From Gammaproteobacteria bacterium (lineage in GTDB: Bacteria > Pseudomonadota > Gammaproteobacteria > Steroidobacterales > Steroidobacteraceae), in contig CANGOP010000002.1 of the NCBI GenBank assembly GCA_947455595.1, positions 62,001 through 126,000 of the forward strand: a stretch of DNA of 64,000 nt, read 5' to 3'. Below, piece by piece: positions 36,279 through 44,710 of the stretch. Under the pieces are notes generated by a model. That model worked only from the letters and a program-made list of their open reading frames with translations. It searched no databases and was not told the origin of the DNA. Both the position numbers and the translations under genes were made by a program. The number at the start of each line of letters is the position of its first letter. Within the stretch, counting starts at the first letter, position 1.

Positions 36279-36894
36279 CGTTTTCGCTTCTCGCCACGAG
36301 GGTGCGAACTTCGGCAATACCGGCACGGCGAGTCGGTTTTCCATCCGACGGTGACAGTGGCGCTTGGCGAATACCGTCACGAGAAAAGACGATGGCCTCA
36401 AAAGGAATATCATCGAAATCAAATTCGATGGTCGGCAGAAGTAAATAACGTTCCGAGTTCATGCGTACCCGTTGCTCGCCCACATTGTGCGGAACATGCT
36501 GATCGAGCAGATGCATGCTGATCGATTCGGGATAGTCGCAGAATAAATGCAGCGCGACCGTCTGATGGGGCGTTGCGTTTCCGATCAGCACGGGCCCGAC
36601 GAGCCGCGGCTCGAATTCCGCCAACATTTCCATCGCGCCCAGAGCCGCAGCCCGTTGGGAGGCGAGGGTGTCTTCGTGGGTTTCAGCTGCGAAAAGTCGC
36701 TGATACTCTGCCAGTGCCGCATCAATTTCGGCGTTCTTGGGCAGGACTGCGTACTCTCCAGCGCCTAGTCGCTCGGCCGCTTTGCGCTTAGCAAAGCCAT
36801 AGTCCTCCACGCCATGCTCGAACATGATGCGGGCAGCCTCTTGAGCCAGCGCGACCCGGATATCGTCGCCTCGGACACTGCGGGGACGGGTCAT
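36262..36894 (-). CDS. Conserved hypothetical protein, possible nucleotidyltransferase-like
   Basis: A 210-residue soluble protein. The N-terminal region (IRVALAQEAARIMFEHGVEDYGFAKRKAAERLG, residues ~12-44) resembles a family of uncharacterised proteins linked to nucleotidyltransferase-like folds. The centre has LVGPVLIGNATPHQTVALHLFCDYPE and the C-terminus is loosely structured. I cannot name a function. It is 60 bases downstream of mrcA on the same strand and may be co-transcribed with it. Confidence 0.7.
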   Translation of the reverse strand: MTRPRSVRGDDIRVALAQEAARIMFEHGVEDYGFAKRKAAERLGAGEYAVLPKNAEIDAALAEYQRLFAAETHEDTLASQRAAALGAMEMLAEFEPRLVGPVLIGNATPHQTVALHLFCDYPESISMHLLDQHVPHNVGEQRVRMNSERYLLLPTIEFDFDDIPFEAIVFSRDGIRQAPLSPSDGKPTRRAGIAEVRTLVARSENVSSYE

Positions 36895-36954
36895 GTACTC
36901 ACCCTTCAGCCAGATACTTCACTCTATCACCCACGCAAGATCGGGGGCGACTGT

Positions 36955-39450
36955 TCAAAAGATCTGCTCTTCTGCGCCTGCGGCGCCATTCCGATTAACG
37001 GCGGCACCGGCCCCGTCACCGGCGAGTCCGCCAGCTCCTGGCAGACGTCCGGTCAGAAAATACTCAAATATCGCATCTGGATCGTTGGGCTTAGCGATGG
37101 CGCCGGTATTCGGCGAGATGCGCGCACTGACAATTCCCTCTGGCTGTGGCAATCGGTGCTCAGGTCTGCCGGCAAGCGCTTCGCCCATGAAATAGACCCA
37201 AATGGGCAGTGCGGTATGCCCGCCTTCCTCGTTGGCGCCTAACGAGCGTTCTTGGTCGAATCCCACCCATGCGGTGGCCACGATGTCCGCATTGAACCCG
37301 GAGAACCACGTATCTCGTCGGTCATTCGTCGTACCGGTCTTTCCGGCGATGTCATCACGTTTGAGTGCAAGCGCTCGGCGCGCCGTCCCCTTTCGGATGA
37401 CATCCCGCATCAGATCCGTCATCAAGAAAGCGTTGGCGGGACTGATGACGCGCGGCGCCAGATTCTGCCCCGGTGTCTTCTGTGCGGGGCTCGCTGGCAC
37501 TGTCCCGTCATCGCCGGTCGAGACATCTGCGGGTGGGGCTCCGGGGGGAGCGGGAAGCGGTGGCTCAACGGGCGATTCACAGTCGCGGCAAGCGATCGCC
37601 GGATGTGCTGCCATGAGGACTTTGCCATAGGCATCCTCAACCCGGTCGATGAGATAGGGCGTTACGCGAAAGCCGCCATTGGCAAAGACCGCGTAGCCAC
37701 GCGCCATTTCGAGGGGCGTCAACTGCGCGGTACCCAGTGCAACCGTCAGATTGTGCGGTAACTCTGCGGGTTCGAAGCCGAAGCGCTGGGCGTAGTTGAT
37801 TGCATACTCGACCCCGAGACTCCGCAAGATGCGGATGGAGACGAGATTACGAGATCGTGCCAATGCGTCCCGCAGGCGGGTCGGTCCGTAGAAGTGTCGC
37901 GAGTCGTTTTCCGGGCGCCAGAGTCCTTCTAGGCCCGACCCTTCAATCACGATCGGTGCATCCAGGACCATGGTGGCCGGCGTGAATCCCTGTTCTAGCG
38001 CACCCGAATAGATAAATGGTTTGAAGCTCGAGCCAGGCTGCCGGCGCGCCTGAACCACGCGGTTGAATTTGCTGGCGTAGTAGTCAAAGCCGCCCACCAA
38101 CGCGCTGATGGCACCGTCCTGCGGATCCAGTGCAACGAACGCGCCTTGCGCTTGGGGGACCTGCGCGAGTAGCGCGGATCCATCCCGAGTCGGGAGCACG
38201 TACACCACGTCACCCACCGCCAAAATGTCCGTTACCTGATGGGGAGCCGCGCCATTTCTGCGCGCCCACGCCAACCCCGTATCCCAAGGGAGCCCATACT
38301 CGCGCCCATCGCGCCCGTAGACTTTCGCTGAGCGGCCTTCCGCCGCGGTGACAACGCTCGGGATCAGGCCGCCAACCACCGGGAAGGCGTCGAGCATTTG
38401 CATCGCCTCACTGGCCGATGTGGGCGGATGGTCTGTATGGCCCGTGGCGCCTCGCCAGCCGTGCCGTCGATCGTATTCCAGTAGGGCCGCTCGCACCGAC
38501 CAGTCAGCGGTCCGCTGTAGGCGGCTATCAATCGACGTGTAGATTCGATATCCGCTGGTATAAAGATCTTCTCCATACTGATCAGTGAGTTGCGAGCGAA
38601 CCATTTCCGCTACGTAGGGGGCGTCGACTTCAACCCGCAAGCCGTGTTCATAGGTCTCGATGGGCTCGACATTAGCGGCATCGTGCTGCGCGCGGGTGAT
38701 GAATCCCTTGTCCAGCATCCGCCGCAACACATAGCCACGACGCTGTTGAGCACGTTCGGGATTCGTCACGGGGTTCAGTGTCGACGGTGCTTTGGGAAGG
38801 GCCGCGATGGTCGCAATCTGCCCAAGGGAGAGCTCTGAGAGCGGCTTACCGTAGTAAACCTCCGCCGCTGCACCCACGCCGTACGCCCGCTGACCGAGGA
38901 AAATCTTATTCAGGTACAGCGTGAGGATTTCTTGTTTGGAGAATTCTCGTTCCATGCGCAAGGCGAGGAAGATCTCGCGGAGCTTGCGGCGCAAATTCTT
39001 CTCTGGCGTCAGGAACATATTCCGCGCCAGCTGCATCGTAATCGTGCTGCCGCCTTGCCGGGCTTCACCCGTGAGCGCTGACGCTACGGCCGCCCTCAAC
39101 AGGCCAAAACTATCGATTCCGCCATGCGAGAAAAAACGGTCATCTTCAGCAGCGATAAACGCGTTAACGACGGGCAGAGGGATGTCTTCAAAGCGAACCG
39201 GCGTACGGCGCTGTTCACCAATCTGCGCGAGCAGTCTCCCGTCCCGCGAATAGATTCGTAAAGGCACCTGTAGGCGTACGTCCCGCAAGGTCGCCACGTC
39301 GGGCAGACCCGGCGCCAAATAGTAGTAAGTGCCTGCTCCCGCGAGGAAAATGGACGCTATAGCGCCCAATAGACCACCGCCGACAAGGACAGCGAGCCGC
39401 CGGCGCGACGGATTTTGCAAAAAAGATGCCAAGAGGTGGACCCCGCCCAT
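36955..39450 (-). CDS. mrcA: Penicillin-binding protein 1A (glycosyltransferase/transpeptidase)
   Basis: Class A PBP that polymerises and cross-links peptidoglycan; one N-terminal membrane anchor, remainder periplasmic. 831 residues, against 850 in E. coli. The GT51 motifs AAEDDRFFSHGG, QGGSTITMQLARN and LNKIFLGQRAYGV are present, with an OB-like linker. The transpeptidase motifs are SSFK, SRN and KTGTT. Start ATG 39450 places the anchor near residue 20; longer in-frame openings to 39537 are unlike the family. The C-terminus is Pro- and Ala-rich. It is divergent from pilM, the arrangement seen in Pseudomonas and relatives. Confidence 0.95.
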   Translation of the reverse strand: MGGVHLLASFLQNPSRRRLAVLVGGGLLGAIASIFLAGAGTYYYLAPGLPDVATLRDVRLQVPLRIYSRDGRLLAQIGEQRRTPVRFEDIPLPVVNAFIAAEDDRFFSHGGIDSFGLLRAAVASALTGEARQGGSTITMQLARNMFLTPEKNLRRKLREIFLALRMEREFSKQEILTLYLNKIFLGQRAYGVGAAAEVYYGKPLSELSLGQIATIAALPKAPSTLNPVTNPERAQQRRGYVLRRMLDKGFITRAQHDAANVEPIETYEHGLRVEVDAPYVAEMVRSQLTDQYGEDLYTSGYRIYTSIDSRLQRTADWSVRAALLEYDRRHGWRGATGHTDHPPTSASEAMQMLDAFPVVGGLIPSVVTAAEGRSAKVYGRDGREYGLPWDTGLAWARRNGAAPHQVTDILAVGDVVYVLPTRDGSALLAQVPQAQGAFVALDPQDGAISALVGGFDYYASKFNRVVQARRQPGSSFKPFIYSGALEQGFTPATMVLDAPIVIEGSGLEGLWRPENDSRHFYGPTRLRDALARSRNLVSIRILRSLGVEYAINYAQRFGFEPAELPHNLTVALGTAQLTPLEMARGYAVFANGGFRVTPYLIDRVEDAYGKVLMAAHPAIACRDCESPVEPPLPAPPGAPPADVSTGDDGTVPASPAQKTPGQNLAPRVISPANAFLMTDLMRDVIRKGTARRALALKRDDIAGKTGTTNDRRDTWFSGFNADIVATAWVGFDQERSLGANEEGGHTALPIWVYFMGEALAGRPEHRLPQPEGIVSARISPNTGAIAKPNDPDAIFEYFLTGRLPGAGGLAGDGAGAAVNRNGAAGAEEQIF

Positions 39451-39611
39451 TCGGACTGCGCATAGTAGCGGTGCTGGCTGCCAAACGCAGCGTCGACTAG
39501 GGGCCCTAGACGGCGCAATTCGGCTTGGCTCGACCAAGCGTGATGTCCGTCACGTTCCATTTAACAGTTTGTTGCTATAAAGTTCCTCCGGATTCCTCCT
39601 CTAAGGCGGCG

Positions 39612-39633
39612 ACAAGACCCGATAAAGTCTTGT
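39612..39633 (+). other. Hairpin in the pilM leader
   Basis: ACAAGAC (39612-39618) and GTCTTGT (39627-39633) form a seven-base stem with an eight-base loop, ending 13 bases before the pilM ATG and just upstream of its AAGGA. It might modulate translation of the pil operon. The rest of the mrcA-pilM gap (39451-39646) shows no gene. Confidence 0.4.
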
Positions 39634-39646
39634 TATTTAAGGAATT

Positions 39647-40732
39647 ATGAAATTCTCGCTGCCGAAACTGCGTCTACCGTTTGCAACTGCCTCGAGGCCC
39701 CTCATCGGACTCGACATCACGACGTCGTCCATCAAGTTGATCGAACTGTCCTTTTCGGGTGGGCAATACCGCGTTGAGGCGTACGCGGCCGAACCGACCC
39801 CGCCGAGTGCGATCAACGAAAAAGCCATCGTGAATGCCGATGCGGTCGGCGATGCGATTCGGCGTGCGGCGAAGCGAGCCGGGGCGCGGGCTAAAGAAGC
39901 GGCCGTCGCGATTTCTGGTGATGCCGTCATTACCAAGTCGATTCAGATGCCACGCAGCCTCTCGGCTCGAGACCTTGAGTTGCAGATCGACCTTCAAGCA
40001 GACCAGTACATCCCGTTCCCGATGGATGAGGTCAGTTACGACTTTGAAGTCACCGGGACCTCGGAGAAAGATCCCGAATTGCTGGACGTCCTGCTCGTTG
40101 CGACCCGGACGGAAAACGTGGAGCAACGCCAAGCAGCCGTCGTGGCGGCCGGGTTGGTGCCGCGCATTGTCGATGTCGAGGCATACGCGCTACAGAATGC
40201 TTGTCGCCTGATGACTCATCAGATGCCGGCCGGTGGCGAAGGCACCATTGCCGTGGTTGATTTCGGCGCCAGCACGACGACTTTCAGCGTCTTGAAGAAC
40301 CTCAGCGTCATTTATACGCGCGACTTCTCGTTCGGCGGCACACAGTTGACCGAAGAAATCATGCGTACCTACGGCCTCACGCTCGAAGAAGCTGGCCGGG
40401 CGAAAAAAGAGGGCGGTCTACCGTCTAACTACCAACCTGAAGTGCTTGATCCATTTATCGATGACATGACGCAGCAGGTGACACGTAGCCTGCAGTTTTA
40501 TCTAGCGTCGGGCACGGGACGAGAGAATCCCGAGTTGATCCTCGTGTGCGGTGGCTGCGCCAATATTCCCGGCGTTGCCGATGTGATCGCGAGTCGCGTC
40601 GGTATCGCTGCCGACCGCGGAGACCCACTTGGCCAGATGAAGATCTCCTCCAAAGCCAAGGCCCAAGGTGTGCGTAAAGACGCCACTGCCCTGCTCACGG
40701 CTTGTGGCCTCGCCTTGAGGAGTTTTGACTGA
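39647..40732 (+). CDS. pilM: Type IV pilus assembly protein PilM
   Basis: A cytosolic actin-like (FtsA-fold) protein of 361 residues that binds the N-terminus of PilN and links the inner-membrane alignment complex to the motor. It shows PLIGLDITTSSIKLIEL at the N-terminus, the nucleotide-binding AVVDFGASTTTFSVL and the late LVCGGCANIPGVADVI. It is first in pilMNOPQ and its stop overlaps the pilN start by one base. Confidence 0.97.
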   Translation: MKFSLPKLRLPFATASRPLIGLDITTSSIKLIELSFSGGQYRVEAYAAEPTPPSAINEKAIVNADAVGDAIRRAAKRAGARAKEAAVAISGDAVITKSIQMPRSLSARDLELQIDLQADQYIPFPMDEVSYDFEVTGTSEKDPELLDVLLVATRTENVEQRQAAVVAAGLVPRIVDVEAYALQNACRLMTHQMPAGGEGTIAVVDFGASTTTFSVLKNLSVIYTRDFSFGGTQLTEEIMRTYGLTLEEAGRAKKEGGLPSNYQPEVLDPFIDDMTQQVTRSLQFYLASGTGRENPELILVCGGCANIPGVADVIASRVGIAADRGDPLGQMKISSKAKAQGVRKDATALLTACGLALRSFD

Positions 40733-41325
40733 TGCCACGCATCAATCTACTTCCCTGGCGTCAACAGGAACGCGCGCGTCGGCAGCGTGAATTTGGACTG
40801 GCCGTCGTCGGTGCCGTTTTGGCTGCAGGCGCGGTTACGCTCCTGACGAGTTGGACCATTACAGCGGCGATAGATCGCCAGAACGATCGCAACGCGTTAC
40901 TGAAGCGCGAGATTGCAGCGCTCGACAAGCAGATCACGGAAATACTGGATCTCGAAAATCAGAAGCAGCGGCTTGTTGCGCGTATGGAGATCATCTCGAA
41001 ATTGCAGCGTAGTCGACCCGAGATCGTGCACGTCTTCGATCAACTGGTACGGACGCTGCCAGAAGGCGTCTATTTAACGTCGGTGAAGCAAACCGATAAG
41101 CGGCTCGAAATCCGTGGGATTGCGCAGTCATCGACGCGAGTCTCGACCTTCATGCGAAATATCGAAGCCTCGGAGTGGCTGACCAATCCTGAACTTCAGG
41201 TGATCGAAACCGCGAAGTCTGGCAATGGCTCCGAGTTCACCCTATTTGCGACACAAAAGAGTTCCGAACCGGATGTACCGTCTGGCCCAAGCCGCAAAGG
41301 GCCCCATGTAGGCGGTAAGTCATGA
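40732..41325 (+). CDS. pilN: Type IV pilus assembly protein PilN
   Basis: A bitopic inner-membrane protein of 197 residues. The N-terminal PilM-binding peptide is PRINLLPWRQQERARRQ, followed by one membrane helix (residues ~22-42), a coiled coil (~48-85) and a periplasmic ferredoxin-like domain. It dimerises with PilO. Its stop overlaps the pilO start by four bases. Confidence 0.96.
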   Translation: MPRINLLPWRQQERARRQREFGLAVVGAVLAAGAVTLLTSWTITAAIDRQNDRNALLKREIAALDKQITEILDLENQKQRLVARMEIISKLQRSRPEIVHVFDQLVRTLPEGVYLTSVKQTDKRLEIRGIAQSSTRVSTFMRNIEASEWLTNPELQVIETAKSGNGSEFTLFATQKSSEPDVPSGPSRKGPHVGGKS

Positions 41326-41975
41326 CCTTCATTAACGAACTTCGGCAATTAGATCCGAAAGATATCGGTCGCTGGCCCGCCATCTTCCGTGGTCTCGCCA
41401 TTGGTGTCATCTTTCTGCTGTTGACGGCTATTTTCGTCTATCTATTGCCCATCAGTAACCAAATGCCGGACTTGGACCGTGCGCGCGCGGAAGAAGCACA
41501 GCTGCTGAACACGTTCGACCAGCGCCAGATGAAGGCAGCTAACTTTGATGCCTATAAAGCACAACTCGCGGATATGCAGCGCTCCTTTGGAGCCATGTTG
41601 CGACAATTGCCGGGTCGCACGGAGGTTCCGAGTCTTCTCGTTGACATCTCGCAGACGGGTCTCGCGGCGGGACTGCAAGAAAAGCTGTTTCAACCCGCCC
41701 CAGAAATCCGCAAGGACTTCTATGCCGAGCTGCCGATTAAAATCCGCCTAACCGGTTCGTACCATCAGTTCGGTAGTTTCGTGAGCGGAATCGCCTCGCT
41801 GCCGCGCATCGTCACTTTGCATGACATCGCCATCGCGACCGATGGCAAAGACACGACGGGCGACCGATTGACGCTCGATGTCACGGCTAAAACGTACCGA
41901 TATCTCGATGACGCCGAGATGGCTCCGGGTGAGCATAAGCCCGGTAATGCCGCTGCTAAGGCGGGGATCCCGTGA
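41322..41975 (+). CDS. pilO: Type IV pilus assembly protein PilO
   Basis: A 217-residue inner-membrane partner of PilN: short cytosolic segment, one helix (residues ~26-46), coiled coil and periplasmic ferredoxin-like domain. The PilO pattern is visible in DLDRARAEEAQLLNTFDQRQMKAAN-type helices and the LPGRTEVPSLLVDISQTG segment. It overlaps pilP by four bases (GTGA). Confidence 0.95.
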   Translation: MTFINELRQLDPKDIGRWPAIFRGLAIGVIFLLLTAIFVYLLPISNQMPDLDRARAEEAQLLNTFDQRQMKAANFDAYKAQLADMQRSFGAMLRQLPGRTEVPSLLVDISQTGLAAGLQEKLFQPAPEIRKDFYAELPIKIRLTGSYHQFGSFVSGIASLPRIVTLHDIAIATDGKDTTGDRLTLDVTAKTYRYLDDAEMAPGEHKPGNAAAKAGIP

Positions 41976-42490
41976 AGCTATCCCGTCTCAGTCGTTTGAC
42001 GATCATTCTCGTTCTGACCTCCATGGTCGCCGCGTGTGGCGGGGGCACGGCTGAGTTGAAAAAAGAACTCGACGAGCGACGCAAGCGACAGGGAACTCAG
42101 CCTGAAGCGCTGCCGCAAGTCAAAACGTACGAAAGCTTCCAGTACGATCCCGCCGGACTGCGTTCGCCCTTCCAGCCGACCATTCCGATCGCGAGCGCAG
42201 GAAACAACGGACCCCGTCCTGACGCACACCGCAGTCGCGAATTTCTGGAAAGTTATCCGCTCGATACCCTCAAATTGGTGGGTACGTTGCGCCAAGCGGG
42301 GCGTCTCTACGGTCTGATTCAGACGAAAGACGGTCTTGTGCAGAAGGTCCTGCCGGGCAATCACGTCGGACAAAATGACGGTCGTATCACCGTCATCACT
42401 GACTCAAGAATCAGTGTGGTTGAATTGGTCCCGAATGGCAGTGGCGGCTATGTCGAGCGCCCGGCTTCCATACAGCTGACCAGCAATTGA
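41972..42490 (+). CDS. pilP: Type IV pilus lipoprotein PilP
   Basis: An inner-membrane lipoprotein of 172 residues joining PilN/PilO to the PilQ secretin. The signal ends at lipobox VAAC (Cys22), followed by GGG. Then comes a flexible linker and the globular HR-like domain (SYPLDTLKLVGTLRQ, LVQKVLPGNHVGQNDGRI). Start is a GTG. pilQ begins 26 bases after the stop. Confidence 0.95.
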   Translation: MKLSRLSRLTIILVLTSMVAACGGGTAELKKELDERRKRQGTQPEALPQVKTYESFQYDPAGLRSPFQPTIPIASAGNNGPRPDAHRSREFLESYPLDTLKLVGTLRQAGRLYGLIQTKDGLVQKVLPGNHVGQNDGRITVITDSRISVVELVPNGSGGYVERPASIQLTSN

Positions 42491-42516
42491 ACGCATTATT
42501 TGGGGAGATGAAGGCT

Positions 42517-44673
42517 ATGACTGCCAATACCAGGCCCTATCCGATGCGCCTTCGATGGCCCGGGCTCGCGTTGGTCGCCGGGATCGGCGTGCTTCTGTGC
42601 GGCCTGGCATACGCGGATGAGTTGGCTAATCGACTGGAATCCATTGACGTCATCACGCTGCCCGGTAAGCAAGTCGAACTCCGCCTACACACGAGCGGTC
42701 AAGCGCCGGCACCCCTCGCCTTTACCATCGATCGCCCCGCCCGCATCTCCTTAGATCTGCCCGGCGTCACGCTCGGCCTCGACAAGCGCAAAATCGACGT
42801 GCACTCCGGCGGAATTGATAGCGTGATGGCCGCTGAAGCCAGCGGGAAGACCCGCGTTGTCCTCAATATGGATCACGTCGTGCCGTACGATACGCGCGTG
42901 GAGGCCCATGCGATCGTACTCACCGTCGGCGCCTCGGCAGTGACCAGCCCTCGAGCGGCCTCTGCGGTGACGACGCCCACAGCGTCTGGCATCAGCGGAC
43001 GTCGAGTATCTTCGCTGGACTTTCGTCGTGGTCAGGACGGCACCGGCAGGTTGATCGTTGGCCTGTCGGACCCTCACACCGCCGTGAACCTGATCCAAGA
43101 AGGCTCCAAAATCATCGTCGATCTGACGGCGACTGATATCGGGGCTGATCTGGCTAAACGATACGATGTCGCCGACTTTGCAACGCCGGCGAGCTACTTT
43201 GATGCGCGCAAGACGGATGCGGGCACCCGCCTCGCCCTGATGACCAAGGGCGAATTTGAGACGTTGGCGTACCAGAGCGACGATCAGTACGTCGTCGAGA
43301 TCCGTGAGGCACACTCGAAAGGTCGAGCGAGCGACGAAAAGAAAGAATACTCCGGCGAGCGGTTGACCCTGAATTTCCAGGACATCGATGTCCGCGCTGT
43401 CCTCCAATTGCTAGCAGATACCAGTGGCCAGAATATCGTCGTCAGTGACAGTGTCCAGGGTAGTGTGACGCTGCGTCTACAAAACGTTCCGTGGGATCAG
43501 GCACTGGAAATCGTGATGCGCAGCAAGGGACTGGCGATGCGCAAGCGCGACAACGTCATTATGGTCGGCCCGGCAGACGAACTCGCTAGCCGCGAAAAAG
43601 CCGAACTGCAGGCAAGAAAAGATGTCGACGACTTAGCGCCCTTGCGTTCGGAATACATTCAGATCAATTACGCCAAGGCCTCGGATCTCGCCGGCTTGAT
43701 TAAGGGCAAGGCCGGGAATTCCCTACTCTCGGGGCGCGGCAGCGTGGCGATTGACGAGCGCACCAATACCTTGTTGTTGCAGGACTCCGCAGAACGCATT
43801 GCGGATATTCGCCGCTTAATCGGTACGTTGGATGTGCCTGTTCGACAAGTTTTGATTGAATCGCGCGTTGTGATCGTGAACGATGACTTTAGTCGCCAAC
43901 TTGGCGTTCGTTTAGGGACGACCGACGTCCGTGCCCATGGAACCAATGGATTGGTTTCGGTCTCGGGCAGTGCTGCGGCCAACAATACAATCGTCAGCTC
44001 AGCACTCACGAATCTTCAGAACGGAAATTCTCAATTTCCGGTTACGATCCCGTCCGGCGCGTCGAACTATTTAGACCGTTATAACGTCAATTTGCCCGTC
44101 GCTAATCCTGCGGGGCGTCTCGCAGCATCAGTGTTGTCAGGTAATTACCTGGTGGATCTGGAGTTGTCAGCGGCTCAAGCTGAAGACCGTGCGGACATTG
44201 TCTCCACGCCGCATGTCATCACGTCGAATCAGAAAGAGGCTGCGATTGAGCAGGGTGTCGAAATTCCTTATCAGGAATCGGCATCGTCAGGTGCAACAAC
44301 GACGCAATTCAAGAAAGCCACTTTGTCATTGAAGGTGCGTCCGCAGATTACACCCGATAATCGAGTCATTCTTAATCTCACCGTTACGAAAGACAGTATT
44401 GGACAGTTGGTACAGAGCGCGACCGGCGGCCAAGTTCCTTCGATTGATACCCGCACAATCACGACCGAGGTGCTCGTCAACGACGGTCAGACAGTTGTTC
44501 TTGGCGGGATCATGGAAACGGAGCATCGACGATCGTCGAGCAAGGTTCCGATGTTGGGCGACTTGCCAGTCCTTGGGAATCTGTTCAAGACCCAAACGAA
44601 AACAAACAACAAAGACGAGTTGTTGATTTTCGTGACGCCCAAGATTCTTCACGATGGTGCAAATCTGAATTGA
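42517..44673 (+). CDS. pilQ: Type IV pilus secretin PilQ
   Basis: Outer-membrane secretin through which the pilus passes, 718 residues. The signal peptide ends near CGLAYA. Two peptidoglycan-binding AMIN domains follow (residues ~38-140 and ~165-270). Then come the STN/N0 domain (LTLNFQDIDVRAVLQLLADT), an N1 domain and the secretin core with IPYQESASSG, VRPQITPDNR and VLVNDGQTVVLGG. ATG 42517 has GGGGAG nine bases upstream; the ATG at 42508 abuts that site and is less likely. It ends 37 bases before the Ig-repeat lipoprotein gene. Confidence 0.96.
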   Translation: MTANTRPYPMRLRWPGLALVAGIGVLLCGLAYADELANRLESIDVITLPGKQVELRLHTSGQAPAPLAFTIDRPARISLDLPGVTLGLDKRKIDVHSGGIDSVMAAEASGKTRVVLNMDHVVPYDTRVEAHAIVLTVGASAVTSPRAASAVTTPTASGISGRRVSSLDFRRGQDGTGRLIVGLSDPHTAVNLIQEGSKIIVDLTATDIGADLAKRYDVADFATPASYFDARKTDAGTRLALMTKGEFETLAYQSDDQYVVEIREAHSKGRASDEKKEYSGERLTLNFQDIDVRAVLQLLADTSGQNIVVSDSVQGSVTLRLQNVPWDQALEIVMRSKGLAMRKRDNVIMVGPADELASREKAELQARKDVDDLAPLRSEYIQINYAKASDLAGLIKGKAGNSLLSGRGSVAIDERTNTLLLQDSAERIADIRRLIGTLDVPVRQVLIESRVVIVNDDFSRQLGVRLGTTDVRAHGTNGLVSVSGSAAANNTIVSSALTNLQNGNSQFPVTIPSGASNYLDRYNVNLPVANPAGRLAASVLSGNYLVDLELSAAQAEDRADIVSTPHVITSNQKEAAIEQGVEIPYQESASSGATTTQFKKATLSLKVRPQITPDNRVILNLTVTKDSIGQLVQSATGGQVPSIDTRTITTEVLVNDGQTVVLGGIMETEHRRSSSKVPMLGDLPVLGNLFKTQTKTNNKDELLIFVTPKILHDGANLN

Positions 44674-44710
44674 AGCCGCGACGACAATCGCGCGTTCTGG
44701 AGAACGTCTC

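Noticed and set aside
39451-39537. Longer N-terminus for PBP1A
   Set aside because: The extra 29 residues are Arg/Pro/Cys-rich and unlike the cytosolic tail of the family; ATG 39450 fits better.
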